From contig JAEUMP010000016.1 of assembly GCA_016791445.1 (NCBI GenBank), forward strand, positions 350,490-414,489: 64,000 bases of DNA, in the 5' to 3' direction. Positions 21,687-30,099 of the stretch are shown piece by piece. The DNA comes from Hyphomonadaceae bacterium (GTDB taxonomy: Bacteria > Pseudomonadota > Alphaproteobacteria > Caulobacterales > Aquidulcibacteraceae). Positions within the stretch are counted from its first letter, which is position 1. Each line of letters opens with the position of its first letter. The position numbers and the translations under genes are program-made. The notes under the pieces were generated by a model. That model searched no databases. It was not told the origin of the DNA and worked only from the letters and a program-made list of their open reading frames with translations.

Positions 21687-22049
21687 GTTATGTCTGCTTC
21701 CGGCGAATTCCAGCCGCAGGGTGGCTTCCCCGCCAAGGGCTGGTTTCGGGGCGTTTGCGGTCACGGCGCGGCTGACGTCAAACTCAGATACTGCCCGGGA
21801 GGGGGTCCGGCGGTTCGGGTACGCCGTGTTCTGAAATCTCGTTGCGCTGCGCGACCAACCCCCTCTCGATCTCTCCCTTGCAGGGGGAGAAGGGAGCGGG
21901 ATTCAACAGGTCAAACGACACGACACACCGCGCATCCCGTTGGCGCGCATGAATCGTTCGCCCAAAAATAGGGGGAAATTCACGCCGCAATCCGACCGGG
22001 TCGAAAGCGCGGTGACCCTGATGATCGGTTCCACAGAGGACAGACCATC
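21687..22049. other. Intergenic region with one hairpin
   Basis: 363 bases between the RDD gene and the terminase. It holds one CTCTCCC/GGGGGAG hairpin of the recurrent class at about 21868-21890 and an AGAGGA ribosome-binding site for the terminase at 22035-22040. No gene was supported. Confidence 0.5.
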
Positions 22050-23864
22050 ATGGAAAGTACGCATAACGAAACGCCGCCGTCCGAAGCCTCTCGCATCCGC
22101 CTCCCGCCAAAGCTCCCCGTCAAACTCACAGGCGTGAAGGAAGGGCGCGGCAAGCCCTACGGCGCCGCCGTTTGGGCGAAAGTGCGCGCCGAGTACGAAG
22201 CCGGCGAGATCGCGACGGAAATCGCGGCGCGCTACGGCATGGCGCCCGGCACCATCTACACGCGCGCCTCGAAGGAATCGTGGACGCGCACGAAAAGTCC
22301 CGTCACGACGGAAAAATTGCTCGACTCCATGAGCGCGCACGCCGCGCGCGACATCATCGTCGAACTCCGCGACGCGACGTTCGATATCTGTCGCGCCTTC
22401 TCGGTTGTGCATGATCGCATCGTCGCCGCTTCCGACCTGAAGAAGCGCAAGAAGTCGTGGCAGGTGTTGAAGCCCGAGGCGGAGCAGCAGCTGATCGAGC
22501 GCTGGGACAAGGGGGCCACGGCTTCGTCTCTGGCGCCGGAATACGGCCTCACGGAAGCCGGTGTGCGCGGCATTCTCCGCAAGCACGGACGGACGCGGCG
22601 CGGGTCGCCGCGCGAGCCTGTCGAGCTTCCGCCGGAGCTTCCGCCTCCGCCGCCCCCGCCGCCGTGGAACGAAATCGCGCACGCAGCGCAGAAGGCGCCC
22701 GCAGGCGCGTGGCGCACGTGGTTGTTCCAGGGCGGTCGCGGGGCGGGGAAGACGCGCGCTGGCGCGGAGTGGTTCGATGCGATGGCGCGGGCGAACGACA
22801 GCGGCGTCTTCGCGCTCGTCGGCGCGACTTATCACGACGTGCGCGAGGTGATGATCGACGGCGACTCCGGGATCATGAATCTCGGTCGCGGCGATCCGCC
22901 TTACTACGAAGTCGCGCGGCGTCGGCTGCGCTACTCGAACGGCGCCGTCGCGTTCGCTTTCTCGGCCGAGGAATCGCGCCGTCTGCGCGGGCCGCAATTC
23001 CACGGCGCGTGGGCGGACGAGTATTGTGCCTGGAACAAGCCGTCGCAGACGCTCGCCATGCTGCGCCTTGCGCTGCGGCGCGGGCCCGATCCGCGTCTCG
23101 TCATCACCACGACGCCGAAAGCGATCCCCGATCTGCGCAAATTGCACGGCGAGACGGGCTGCGTCATCACGCGTGCGGGCTCGGACGCGAACGCGCACAA
23201 TCTCTCGCCGCACTTTCTCGAACACCTGCGCGACATCTACGGCGACACCGATCTCGCGCGGCAGGAACTCGACGGCGTGATGCTCGAAGCCGCGCCCGGC
23301 GTGATGTGGTCGCACAAGACGCTGCGCGACTGTCGCGGCGCGACGCCTGAGTCGTTCGAGCGCGTGATCGTCGCGGTCGATCCGCCGGCGGGCACGGGCG
23401 GTTCGGCCTGCGGGATCGTGGTCGCGGCGCGGCGGCAGGGGCGGGGCTATGTGCTCGCCGATTATTCGTGCCGCGATCTGTCGCCGCTCGGCTGGGCGCG
23501 GCGCGTGTGCGAGGCCGCGCGCGATTGGAACGCCGACGCCATCGTCGCGGAAGCGAACCAGGGCGGCGATATGGTGCGCGCCACGCTCGCGGGCGCGGGG
23601 CCCGTCTGTCGCATCGATCTTGTGCGCGCGTTCGCGTCGAAGACGCACCGCGCGGCGCCGGTGTCGATGCTCTACGAGCGCGGCCGCATCACGCACTGCG
23701 GCGACTTCGCGGAACTCGAAGAGGAAATGATGGCCATGTCGCGCGACGGCGTGTCGATCAATCGCGCCGTCGGCGGCGACCGCGCGGATGCTCTCGTCTG
23801 GGCGCTCTCGCACCTGCTGGTGGATGTGATGCCGGAACCGCTGTGGCGCGTGCGGCGGTTGTAA
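22050..23864 (+). CDS. GTA-type large terminase with N-terminal HTH modules
   Basis: 604 residues. Residues 220-590 match the large terminase of gene transfer agents and related phages: Walker A GGRGAGKTRAGAEW (228-241), Walker B WADEYCAW (D323-E324), TTTP (353-356) and an RNase H-fold nuclease with Asp in VAVDPPAGTGG (D444), Glu in VAEANQGGDM (E501) and Asp in GGDRADALVWAL (D577/D580). All key residues are present, so it could package and cut DNA. Residues 38-75 and 143-180 look like two helix-turn-helix modules (EIATEIAARYGMAPGTIYTR; ATASSLAPEYGLTEAGVRGIL), joined to the motor by a polyproline linker (194-205). No portal, capsid or other GTA gene is near. The HTH part may replace a small terminase; that is inference. 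Confidence 0.85.
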   Translation: MESTHNETPPSEASRIRLPPKLPVKLTGVKEGRGKPYGAAVWAKVRAEYEAGEIATEIAARYGMAPGTIYTRASKESWTRTKSPVTTEKLLDSMSAHAARDIIVELRDATFDICRAFSVVHDRIVAASDLKKRKKSWQVLKPEAEQQLIERWDKGATASSLAPEYGLTEAGVRGILRKHGRTRRGSPREPVELPPELPPPPPPPPWNEIAHAAQKAPAGAWRTWLFQGGRGAGKTRAGAEWFDAMARANDSGVFALVGATYHDVREVMIDGDSGIMNLGRGDPPYYEVARRRLRYSNGAVAFAFSAEESRRLRGPQFHGAWADEYCAWNKPSQTLAMLRLALRRGPDPRLVITTTPKAIPDLRKLHGETGCVITRAGSDANAHNLSPHFLEHLRDIYGDTDLARQELDGVMLEAAPGVMWSHKTLRDCRGATPESFERVIVAVDPPAGTGGSACGIVVAARRQGRGYVLADYSCRDLSPLGWARRVCEAARDWNADAIVAEANQGGDMVRATLAGAGPVCRIDLVRAFASKTHRAAPVSMLYERGRITHCGDFAELEEEMMAMSRDGVSINRAVGGDRADALVWALSHLLVDVMPEPLWRVRRL

Positions 23865-23875
23865 TCGGTTTTGTC

Positions 23876-23899
23876 CTTCTCCCCCTCGCGGGGGAGAAG
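23876..23899. terminator. Bidirectional terminator hairpin
   Basis: CTTCTCCCCC (23876-23885), loop TCGC, then GGGGGAGAAG (23890-23899): a perfect 10-bp stem 12 bases beyond both the terminase stop and the stop of the converging gene. Confidence 0.7.
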
Positions 23900-23911
23900 G
23901 GTTGTGATGTT

Positions 23912-24634
23912 TCACTTCCCCGCCGCGTACGCGCGCAGGTCCGCTGCCAGCGCGGGCGCGTCCGTCAACGTGGCGGGGGTGTAGATTCCCGTCGGCGCTT
24001 TCGGTTCGCGCGAATGCCGTCGCGGCGCGCGGAAGGTGCGTGCGCCGTCGCGGGTGGCGTAGCTCGCCCACACCGTACGTTGCGCGCCGTCGCGTTCGAC
24101 GTCTGCGGCGGCGACGAGCGATCCGCGGCCGCGCACGTCCAGATTGAAGCTCTTCACCGAGTAGAACTCGCCGTTCCATGTCGGTTGGTTGATGAAGCGG
24201 AAGGGGAGTTCGACGCAGGTGCTGGTGGCGAAATCGTCCGACGAGGTGACGACGGTGAAGGACTGCCCCGGATCGCCGACCTGGCGCTGGGTGACGAGGG
24301 CGAGGCCCGTGGCCGCGGTGAACACGCCGACCTCGTTCTCCCAGTTCACCGGCACGATCGCGCGCCAGCCGTCGGCATGCTTGAAGAAGAGCACCGTGCC
24401 GCTCGCGGCTTCGGCTTCCTCCTGCGGCTCGCGCATGTAGCTGAGATTGCCGATGAGGGCGTTGCTGCGTCCGCCGATCGCTTTCAGGTCGCCCGCATCC
24501 GCGACGAGACGCGCGGTTACCGGACGGCTCATGCCGCACGCGACATCGTCCTCGTCCACTGCATAGGCTGCGGGCGTGAAGGAAAGGAAGGCGAGCGCCG
24601 AAACGGCGGCGGCGGCGAGAGCGGCGAACTGCAT
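23912..24634 (-). CDS. Secreted hypothetical protein
   Basis: 240 residues with a clear signal peptide (AALAAAAVSALAFLSFTPAAYA) and a mature part starting VDEDDVACGMSRPVTARL. Two cysteines (VACGM, TSTCVELP) could form one disulfide. Repeated short beta-strand-like segments suggest a compact periplasmic domain. No family recognised. It lies downstream of the VanZ-sortase gene on the same strand, but with a 326-base gap, so it is probably transcribed separately. Confidence 0.72.
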   Translation of the reverse strand: MQFAALAAAAVSALAFLSFTPAAYAVDEDDVACGMSRPVTARLVADAGDLKAIGGRSNALIGNLSYMREPQEEAEAASGTVLFFKHADGWRAIVPVNWENEVGVFTAATGLALVTQRQVGDPGQSFTVVTSSDDFATSTCVELPFRFINQPTWNGEFYSVKSFNLDVRGRGSLVAAADVERDGAQRTVWASYATRDGARTFRAPRRHSREPKAPTGIYTPATLTDAPALAADLRAYAAGK

Positions 24635-24960
24635 GATGGGCCCCGGTGCTGGAAGTGCGGCGCATGTTGTGGTGCGCGAGCGCGGCGGAAAGACGGCGCG
24701 CGCAAATGTGAAAATTGCGACGGCGCGATTGCTTGACGTGCGCCTGCGGCATGTGAGTTACTTCGCGTGCGGAAGTACTCGGCGGCAGGCCCGCCTCCAA
24801 TTGTCAGCTCTGCTGCAACACGCAAATGGGCCCGGCAAGTCGCCTCGAAGTCTTCCTGCCCAAAACTGAAAGACGACTCCGCGCAAGGCGGTGGGATGGT
24901 CTCCAAGATTGGCCGGCGCATCTATGGCGCTTCAGCAAAAGCGGTGTTTGCGGGCACAAA
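24635..24960. other. Intergenic region, no gene seen
   Basis: 326 bases between the secreted hypothetical and the sortase gene. It is somewhat richer in A/T around 24705-24765 and would contain the promoter of the leftward hypothetical gene. No ORF with a credible start or product was found. Confidence 0.5.
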
Positions 24961-25854
24961 TCATGAACCGAAACTTGAACGGTCGGCATAGACGACGAGG
25001 CGCCACGGCGACTTCTCCGTCGCGTCCACGGGCCAGCAGGTGACGAGCGCCAGCTGCTCTCCCGGCGCATCGGGATAAAGGCGCGAGTCATTGAAGCGCA
25101 CGACCTCGCGGCGCGTGACCGTGTAGTCGAACGTCGCACCGTCGCGCGTCGTCACGCGCACGTCTTCGCCGATGTCGAGATCGCCGAGCGCGCGGAACGC
25201 GGCGTTGCGATGGCCCATGAAGATGGTGACGCCGGCGTCGCCCGGCTCGCGGTCCGGCCACAGCCCCGGCGCGAGCGCAAGCGCGCGTGGTTCGACGCTG
25301 TCGACGAGGATGACGGGCGCGGCGCCCGCAAGCGAAAGCGCGGCATAGGCCTTCGCGGGCGCGCCGGGCCAGGGTCGATCGCCGCCACGCTCGAACGCCT
25401 CCGCCAGCAGCGCGCGCGCCACCGGCCCGCGCAGCGCGCGCCATCCCATGTCGAACGCCGCCGTCGCCGCGAGCGCGAGCGATCCCGCGATGAAGGCGCG
25501 CCGCCAGGTCGTCACTTCGGCCCCCACGAGCGCACGGCCCGTCAGCGCGCCGGCGAAGGAGGCGCAGGCGTCGGTGATCGACATGTCGCGGCCCGTCGGC
25601 GTCAGGCCCTGCGCGATCTCGATGCCGATGGCCAGCACCATCCAGAACACCAGCGTCGTGCGGCCCTTCCACAAGGCGCGCGTCGCTTCCGCGAGGCCCG
25701 CGAGCGTGGCGAAGGCGATGAAGTGCTTGCCCTTGTCGGTGATGGAATCGATGCCGTCGCCGCCGGGCAGCAGCGCAAAGGCGAACACCGCGACCAGCGC
25801 GATCCAGAAAAGCGCGGGCCAGCGGAAGGGCAGTGGCGTGTCGAGGAACGTCAT
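24961..25854 (-). CDS. VanZ-like domain fused to a class GN-like sortase
   Basis: 297 residues. Residues 15-105 form a VanZ-like membrane domain (KGKHFIAFATLAGLAEATR; IEIAQGLTPTGRDMSITDACASFAGALTG). After another helix (121-140), residues 145-292 are a sortase resembling the proteobacterial class GN type, with RPWPGAPAKAYAAL and ALAPGLWPDREPGDAGVTIFMGHR. The catalytic triad is complete: His215 (FMGHRN), Cys273 (LVTCWP) and Arg285 (SPWRLVVY). Sortases cleave a sorting signal and join the substrate to an amine acceptor. The ATG overlaps the stop of the upstream gene (ATGA, 25851-25854), so the enzyme is co-translated with the caspase-muramidase protein, its likely substrate. The usual class GN partner (a VIT/vWA protein) is not in the window. 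Confidence 0.85.
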   Translation of the reverse strand: MTFLDTPLPFRWPALFWIALVAVFAFALLPGGDGIDSITDKGKHFIAFATLAGLAEATRALWKGRTTLVFWMVLAIGIEIAQGLTPTGRDMSITDACASFAGALTGRALVGAEVTTWRRAFIAGSLALAATAAFDMGWRALRGPVARALLAEAFERGGDRPWPGAPAKAYAALSLAGAAPVILVDSVEPRALALAPGLWPDREPGDAGVTIFMGHRNAAFRALGDLDIGEDVRVTTRDGATFDYTVTRREVVRFNDSRLYPDAPGEQLALVTCWPVDATEKSPWRLVVYADRSSFGS

Positions 25855-28253
25855 GCGCGACGGCGCAGCATCCCGACGCCGCCAAGCGCCACAAGCACGA
25901 GCGCCAGCCATGCAAGTGATGACGGTGAAAGCGGCGCGGGCTCGCCGAGATTGGGGATGACAACCGCTTCGTGCGGCAGACCAAACTGGCGCTTGGCGGC
26001 TTGCAGGCGGGCGAAGCGATGTTGATGGCTGAAGTCGTGATTCACGGCAGCAAATGATACCGCAGTGATGTCATCCCGATCCGATGCGTCTATCGGCGAA
26101 ACGCTTCCATGGTATCCGCGCGTCCAGAGAAGCAGCGCCGCCTGCACGGCGACGTCTGGCGTCGCCAGAAGGTCTGGATTGCCTTCCAGATCGATACCCA
26201 GCGCGCGCCCGTAATCGCGATAGGCATTGCGCCCAACGATATCGAATATGCCGCGCTTCCGGTAGCGCGCGCCGTCCCCGGGCTGGGTGTTGCCGAGGTC
26301 AGCTCGTGCCTGCAGCGATTCGCCGCCGCCATTGTCGAGCCTTCTGAATCCGGATTCCTGTGCGGCTTGAGCGAGGAAGTGCGCGACACGAAGGGGTGTC
26401 GTCACACCATACTTCGGCAAGTGTGCGTTTAGCGCCCGTGCAAACGCCTCGGCTGGCATTGGGTCGTGGTTTCCGGCGACTGCGGCCAAGTCCGCTACGG
26501 TGATGGCGCGGAAGAGCGGTTGCGTCGGAATCGTTTCCGGAGCGGGGCGCAACGCCGGCATAGGTGTCGTGTGTGTATCGACATATGGCTCCAGCGGCGC
26601 GGGCGCGGCGGGCAGTTTCGACGCATCGCCGCCGTTGCGGATGTACGCGGCGCGCATCTTGGCATCGTATTGATGCTGGACGTAACCAGGTCCGTTGTAT
26701 CCGCGCGCGAAGCCCGTGAAGTCGAGGCGTTGAATTTCGTCGAGAAGATTGCGCGACACCGCGAGTGCGAGGAGCGACTGATATTGGGCGATTTCGGTGT
26801 TTGAGATCGCGGCGACAAACTCCGTCGCTGAGCCGTACCCGGCGGCGGCGTAGAATTGGCCAAGCATCTGGAAGCGGCCCCAACTTGTCGAGGAGATCGC
26901 CTCTTCGGGGTCCAGCTCGTAGGCTGCCCGTAGCTGCGCCCAGCGCTCATTCTGACCACGCGGATAGCGCTGCGTGCCCCAATGGCGGTACGAAATCGTC
27001 GGATGAGAAGCATCGTAGCGGCGCTTCGTGCGTAGCGAGAAGATATGCGGCTCGAACAGGATGATCGGCCGCCCATTGGCGTCGAAGCCGCCGAGGGGGC
27101 CTGACTCCACTTCTGCGACAGCCAGCAGCGCGGCGAGCTCCACATTGAATTGCGCCGCCAGCTGGCGGAGTTCCGCGTCCGTCGCTTTCGCACGGTTCGG
27201 CACGGTCAACCGGTCCAGATAGGTCGCGCGGCATTGCTGCGCGGCGGTCTGCGCCTGTGTGGCCACATCGCCGTCGGGGACGAGCGCGACGAGATCGAGC
27301 AGCGCCTGGCAATCGCCGGCGGCGCCGGCGGCGCGGGCGCGCACGAGCATGCGCTGCGCATCCGCGCCGGTCTGCGCGACGGGACGTGAGACCACCGGCG
27401 GCGGCGTCACGGGCGTCGGCGCGGCGGCGGTGTTGTCGCCCGCGATATACACCGGCGCGCGGCCCAGCAGCGCCGTCACGAACGGGCGCTGCACTTGCCC
27501 GGTCAATTCCATCGTGCGTTCGGTCACGCCGCCGGCGACGAGGCGCACATCCACGCCGCGCGTAGGCAGTTCAGCGATGAGCGCGCGGGCGAAGGGGCTG
27601 TTTGCGTCGGTGGGCAGGCCGTCGCTGGCGGTGGCGCCGGGCTCCGTGGCGTACATCACCAGCATGCCGTTCGGCAGCGCGGCCTGATTGATCGGCGCGA
27701 GGCCCGCGCCCTGATTGTTCGAACGCACCGGCGCGCCCGCGCCGAGGCGGATCGCGCGCTCGAAGGGATTGTTGCGGCAGGCGTCGAGGATCAGCACCTT
27801 CGTCGTCGCGCCGCCCATGGCGGTGAGCACCATGTCGAGCGGGATGGTTTCCAGCGGCAGGTCTTCAGGCTTGGCGATGTTGGCGGCGAGCGGGATGAGC
27901 CAGTTCTTGCCGTACACTTCCATGCCATGACCGGCGAAATAGACGAGCGCGATGGACGCGCCGTCGGCGACGCGGCGATATTCTCGCAGCGTGCGCTGGA
28001 AGGCGTCGATGTTGAGATCCGTCGCCTCGACGACGGTGGAGAAGCCCGCGCTGCGCAGGCTCTGCGAGATCGCTTTCGCATCGCGCACCGGGTTTGTGAG
28101 CGGCCCGAGCGCGCCGTAGGTCTCGTTGCCGATGACAAGCGCCACGCGGCGGCCGTCCCCGTTGGCGGCGGGCGATGGCGCTTGCGCCGAGGCTGGAATG
28201 ATGGCCGCCGCCAGAAGGCCCAAAGCCGCTGCGAACGCCTTGAGTATCGTCAT
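25851..28253 (-). CDS. Secreted caspase-like/muramidase/GH19 protein with sorting-type tail
   Basis: 800 residues, all parts readable. Signal peptide 1-23 (cleavage near ASAQA). Caspase-like peptidase (C14/metacaspase type) 34-270 with His109 in YFAGHGME and Cys159 in LILDACRNNPF. Linker with Pro-rich stretch 279-300. N-acetylmuramidase domain (PF11860/DUF3380 type) 360-540 with VESG Glu383 and PIILFEPHIFSLRT. GH19 chitinase/lysozyme-like domain 600-720 with FLAQAAQESGF (Glu633), RYRKRGIFDIVGRNAY and LEGNPDLLATPDVAV. The C-terminus is EPAPLSPSS, a hydrophobic helix (780-795), then RRRA, the layout of a sortase or CTERM signal. It should cross the inner membrane and be processed or anchored by the downstream sortase. 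I know of no described family with this architecture. Confidence 0.9.
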   Translation of the reverse strand: MTILKAFAAALGLLAAAIIPASAQAPSPAANGDGRRVALVIGNETYGALGPLTNPVRDAKAISQSLRSAGFSTVVEATDLNIDAFQRTLREYRRVADGASIALVYFAGHGMEVYGKNWLIPLAANIAKPEDLPLETIPLDMVLTAMGGATTKVLILDACRNNPFERAIRLGAGAPVRSNNQGAGLAPINQAALPNGMLVMYATEPGATASDGLPTDANSPFARALIAELPTRGVDVRLVAGGVTERTMELTGQVQRPFVTALLGRAPVYIAGDNTAAAPTPVTPPPVVSRPVAQTGADAQRMLVRARAAGAAGDCQALLDLVALVPDGDVATQAQTAAQQCRATYLDRLTVPNRAKATDAELRQLAAQFNVELAALLAVAEVESGPLGGFDANGRPIILFEPHIFSLRTKRRYDASHPTISYRHWGTQRYPRGQNERWAQLRAAYELDPEEAISSTSWGRFQMLGQFYAAAGYGSATEFVAAISNTEIAQYQSLLALAVSRNLLDEIQRLDFTGFARGYNGPGYVQHQYDAKMRAAYIRNGGDASKLPAAPAPLEPYVDTHTTPMPALRPAPETIPTQPLFRAITVADLAAVAGNHDPMPAEAFARALNAHLPKYGVTTPLRVAHFLAQAAQESGFRRLDNGGGESLQARADLGNTQPGDGARYRKRGIFDIVGRNAYRDYGRALGIDLEGNPDLLATPDVAVQAALLLWTRGYHGSVSPIDASDRDDITAVSFAAVNHDFSHQHRFARLQAAKRQFGLPHEAVVIPNLGEPAPLSPSSLAWLALVLVALGGVGMLRRRA

Positions 28254-28366
28254 CGTGCTTCTCCCCGCAGGCGGACATTAACCACCGGAAATGGCGCGAC
28301 GCAAAGTGGGATGTCGAGGCAAGGCTGCTGACAGGTTCTGGCCGCTGTCGCGGGTATCTGCTGGCC

Positions 28367-28855
28367 ATGAGCACACAGCACGATTTCGACTTTCTCATCG
28401 GCGCCTGGCGCGTGGCGCATCGGCGGCTGAAGCGGCGCCTGGACGGCTGCACCGAGTGGGAGCGCTTCGACGGCGCCTGCAATGTGGCGAAGACATTGGG
28501 CGGGCAGGGCAACTGGGACGACAACATCGTCAACCTGCCGTCCGGCGCCTATCGCGCGAAAGCCTTCCGTGCGTTCGATCCGGCGACGCGCACATGGGCG
28601 ATCTGGTGGCTGGACGCGCGCACGCCCCACGCGATCGATCCGCCCGTGATCGGCGCGTTCAGGGACGGCGTGGGGACGTTCGAATGTGACGATGTGTTCG
28701 AAGGCCGCGCGATCCGGGTGCGTTTCCAATGGTCGCGCACGGATACGGCGTCGCCGCGATGGGAGCAGGCCTTTTCGACAGATGGCGGGGAGAGTTGGGA
28801 GATGAACTGGGAAATGGACTTCCACCGGCTCTGCGGCGCAGGAGCGCTCTCATGA
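28367..28855 (+). CDS. DUF1579-like conserved protein, copy 1
   Basis: 162-residue soluble protein. It opens DFDFLIGAWRVAHRRLKRRL, a pattern shared with its neighbour and with DUF1579-type proteins, and continues with strand-like repeats (YRAKAFRAFDPATRTWAIWWLDAR, IRVRFQWSRT, WEQAFSTDGGESWEMNWEMDFHR). This looks like a lipocalin-like beta barrel, without known ligand. Its stop overlaps the ATG of copy 2 (ATGA). It diverges from the caspase-muramidase gene across 113 bases. Confidence 0.75.
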   Translation: MSTQHDFDFLIGAWRVAHRRLKRRLDGCTEWERFDGACNVAKTLGGQGNWDDNIVNLPSGAYRAKAFRAFDPATRTWAIWWLDARTPHAIDPPVIGAFRDGVGTFECDDVFEGRAIRVRFQWSRTDTASPRWEQAFSTDGGESWEMNWEMDFHRLCGAGALS

Positions 28856-29328
28856 CCGGCGCGCAATCCGAACCGCCCGCCGGCAAGCCCGGCGACTTCG
28901 ATTTCCTCAACGGGGAGTGGCGCATTTCGCATCGCAGGCTCAAGTCGCCCGGCGAATGGGATGTGTTCGATGGCGAAGCCACGTGCTGGTCCATTCTCGG
29001 CGGCATGACGAGCATCGAGGAGCTTCGCATTCCGGCGCGCAATTTCGCGGGTCTCGGCCTGCGCACGCTCGACCAGAAGAAGCTTGTCTGGATGGACTAC
29101 TGGATGAACGCCACCGCAGGCGTGCTCACCGGAACCGGCGCGACCGGACGGTTTGAGAACGGCCGGGGCGTCTTCATCAGCGACTATGACGACAACGGGA
29201 CGATGGTGAAAGTGCGCGGGGTGTGGGACGAGATCACGGGCGTCTCGCATCGTTGGGTGCAGTCGATTTCGCGCGATGGCGGCGCGACGTGGGACGACAA
29301 CTGGCTGATGGAATGGCGCAAGGCGTGA
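28852..29328 (+). CDS. DUF1579-like conserved protein, copy 2
   Basis: 158 residues, paralogue of the preceding gene: GDFDFLNGEWRISHRRLKSPGEWDVFDG, then LRTLDQKKLVWMDYWMNATAGVL, VRGVWDEITGVSHRWVQSISRDGGATWDDNW. The shared W-x-x-x-x-S-x-D-G-G-x-x-W-x-x-N-W ending confirms the duplication. The coupled ATGA overlap implies that both are made together, perhaps as a heteromer. Function unknown. Confidence 0.75.
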   Translation: MTGAQSEPPAGKPGDFDFLNGEWRISHRRLKSPGEWDVFDGEATCWSILGGMTSIEELRIPARNFAGLGLRTLDQKKLVWMDYWMNATAGVLTGTGATGRFENGRGVFISDYDDNGTMVKVRGVWDEITGVSHRWVQSISRDGGATWDDNWLMEWRKA

Positions 29329-29335
29329 CGCCGGC

Positions 29336-30028
29336 CTAGAACGCCGCGCCCACCGCTTCGGTCAGGAACTTCATCAGCGGCTTCGCATCGGCGTAGGCGC
29401 CGGCGACGTGGTCCACGAATTTCGGATCGCCCGCCTGCGAGACGGTGGCGGTGGTGGTGACGAAGAAGCTCTTCTTGCGCAGGTCCTCGATCATCGGGTG
29501 ATCGCAGGGATAGCCCTTCGGTGCGCGGATGAGGGGATCGCCGTCGCCGAGATCGCCGAACGTCTCGACGACCGAAGGCGCCGTGCGCGCCTTCTTCCAG
29601 GCGGGCGCCTTCGCGACGATGGCGTCGCGGATTTTGCCGAGCGTCGGATTGTCCGGCATCCACACGCCGCCGCCGAAGAAGACCTGGGCAGGTTCGAGAT
29701 GCAGGTAGAAGCCCGGCGCGTGGGCGTCCTTGCCGGCGGCGTGGCGGAAATGGATGCCCGCATGGGTCTTGTAGGGCGTCTTTTCCTTGGAGAAGCGCGT
29801 GTCGCGATAGATGCGGAACATGGAGCCGCCGTTCGACCGCGGATCGGCTACGAAGTGCGGCGAGATCTTCTTCAGGCGCGGCCCGATAGCCTCGATGAAC
29901 GCCACGCACGGCGCGACGACGACCTCCTTGTACCGCGGCTTGTTCGCCTCGAACCACGCGCGGTCATTGTTCTTCGCGAGATCGCGGAAGAAGGCGAAGA
30001 AGGATTTGTCGAAGCCCTGAAACGACAT
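29336..30028 (-). CDS. DUF2461-family protein
   Basis: 230 residues. Starts FQGFDKSFFAFFRDLAKNNDRAWFEANKPRYKEVVVAP and continues with FRIYRDTRFSKEKTPYKTHAGIHFRH and FYLHLEPAQVFFGGGVWMPD, the diagnostic motifs of the DUF2461 (TIGR02453) family, which has no proven activity. ATG 30028 is chosen because MSFQGF is the family start. Convergent with the DUF1579-like pair (7-base gap). Confidence 0.88.
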   Translation of the reverse strand: MSFQGFDKSFFAFFRDLAKNNDRAWFEANKPRYKEVVVAPCVAFIEAIGPRLKKISPHFVADPRSNGGSMFRIYRDTRFSKEKTPYKTHAGIHFRHAAGKDAHAPGFYLHLEPAQVFFGGGVWMPDNPTLGKIRDAIVAKAPAWKKARTAPSVVETFGDLGDGDPLIRAPKGYPCDHPMIEDLRKKSFFVTTTATVSQAGDPKFVDHVAGAYADAKPLMKFLTEAVGAAF

Positions 30029-30099
30029 GGCGCCCCCCGTTGTCGAAATCAGGTTGGCCCGAACGTCTCTTGTGCGCAATCTTGCAGCGGGAGGCCCTC

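Noticed and set aside
21690..21971. 93-codon ORF after the RDD gene
   Set aside because: No ribosome-binding site; it is composed of repeat hairpin sequence.
22050..24634. A complete gene transfer agent or prophage cluster
   Set aside because: Only the terminase is present; neighbours are not portal, capsid or tail genes.
21903..24800. 965-codon minus-strand frame covering the terminase and a hypothetical gene
   Set aside because: Composition is Arg/Ala-rich and it overlaps two well-supported genes; no domain is seen.
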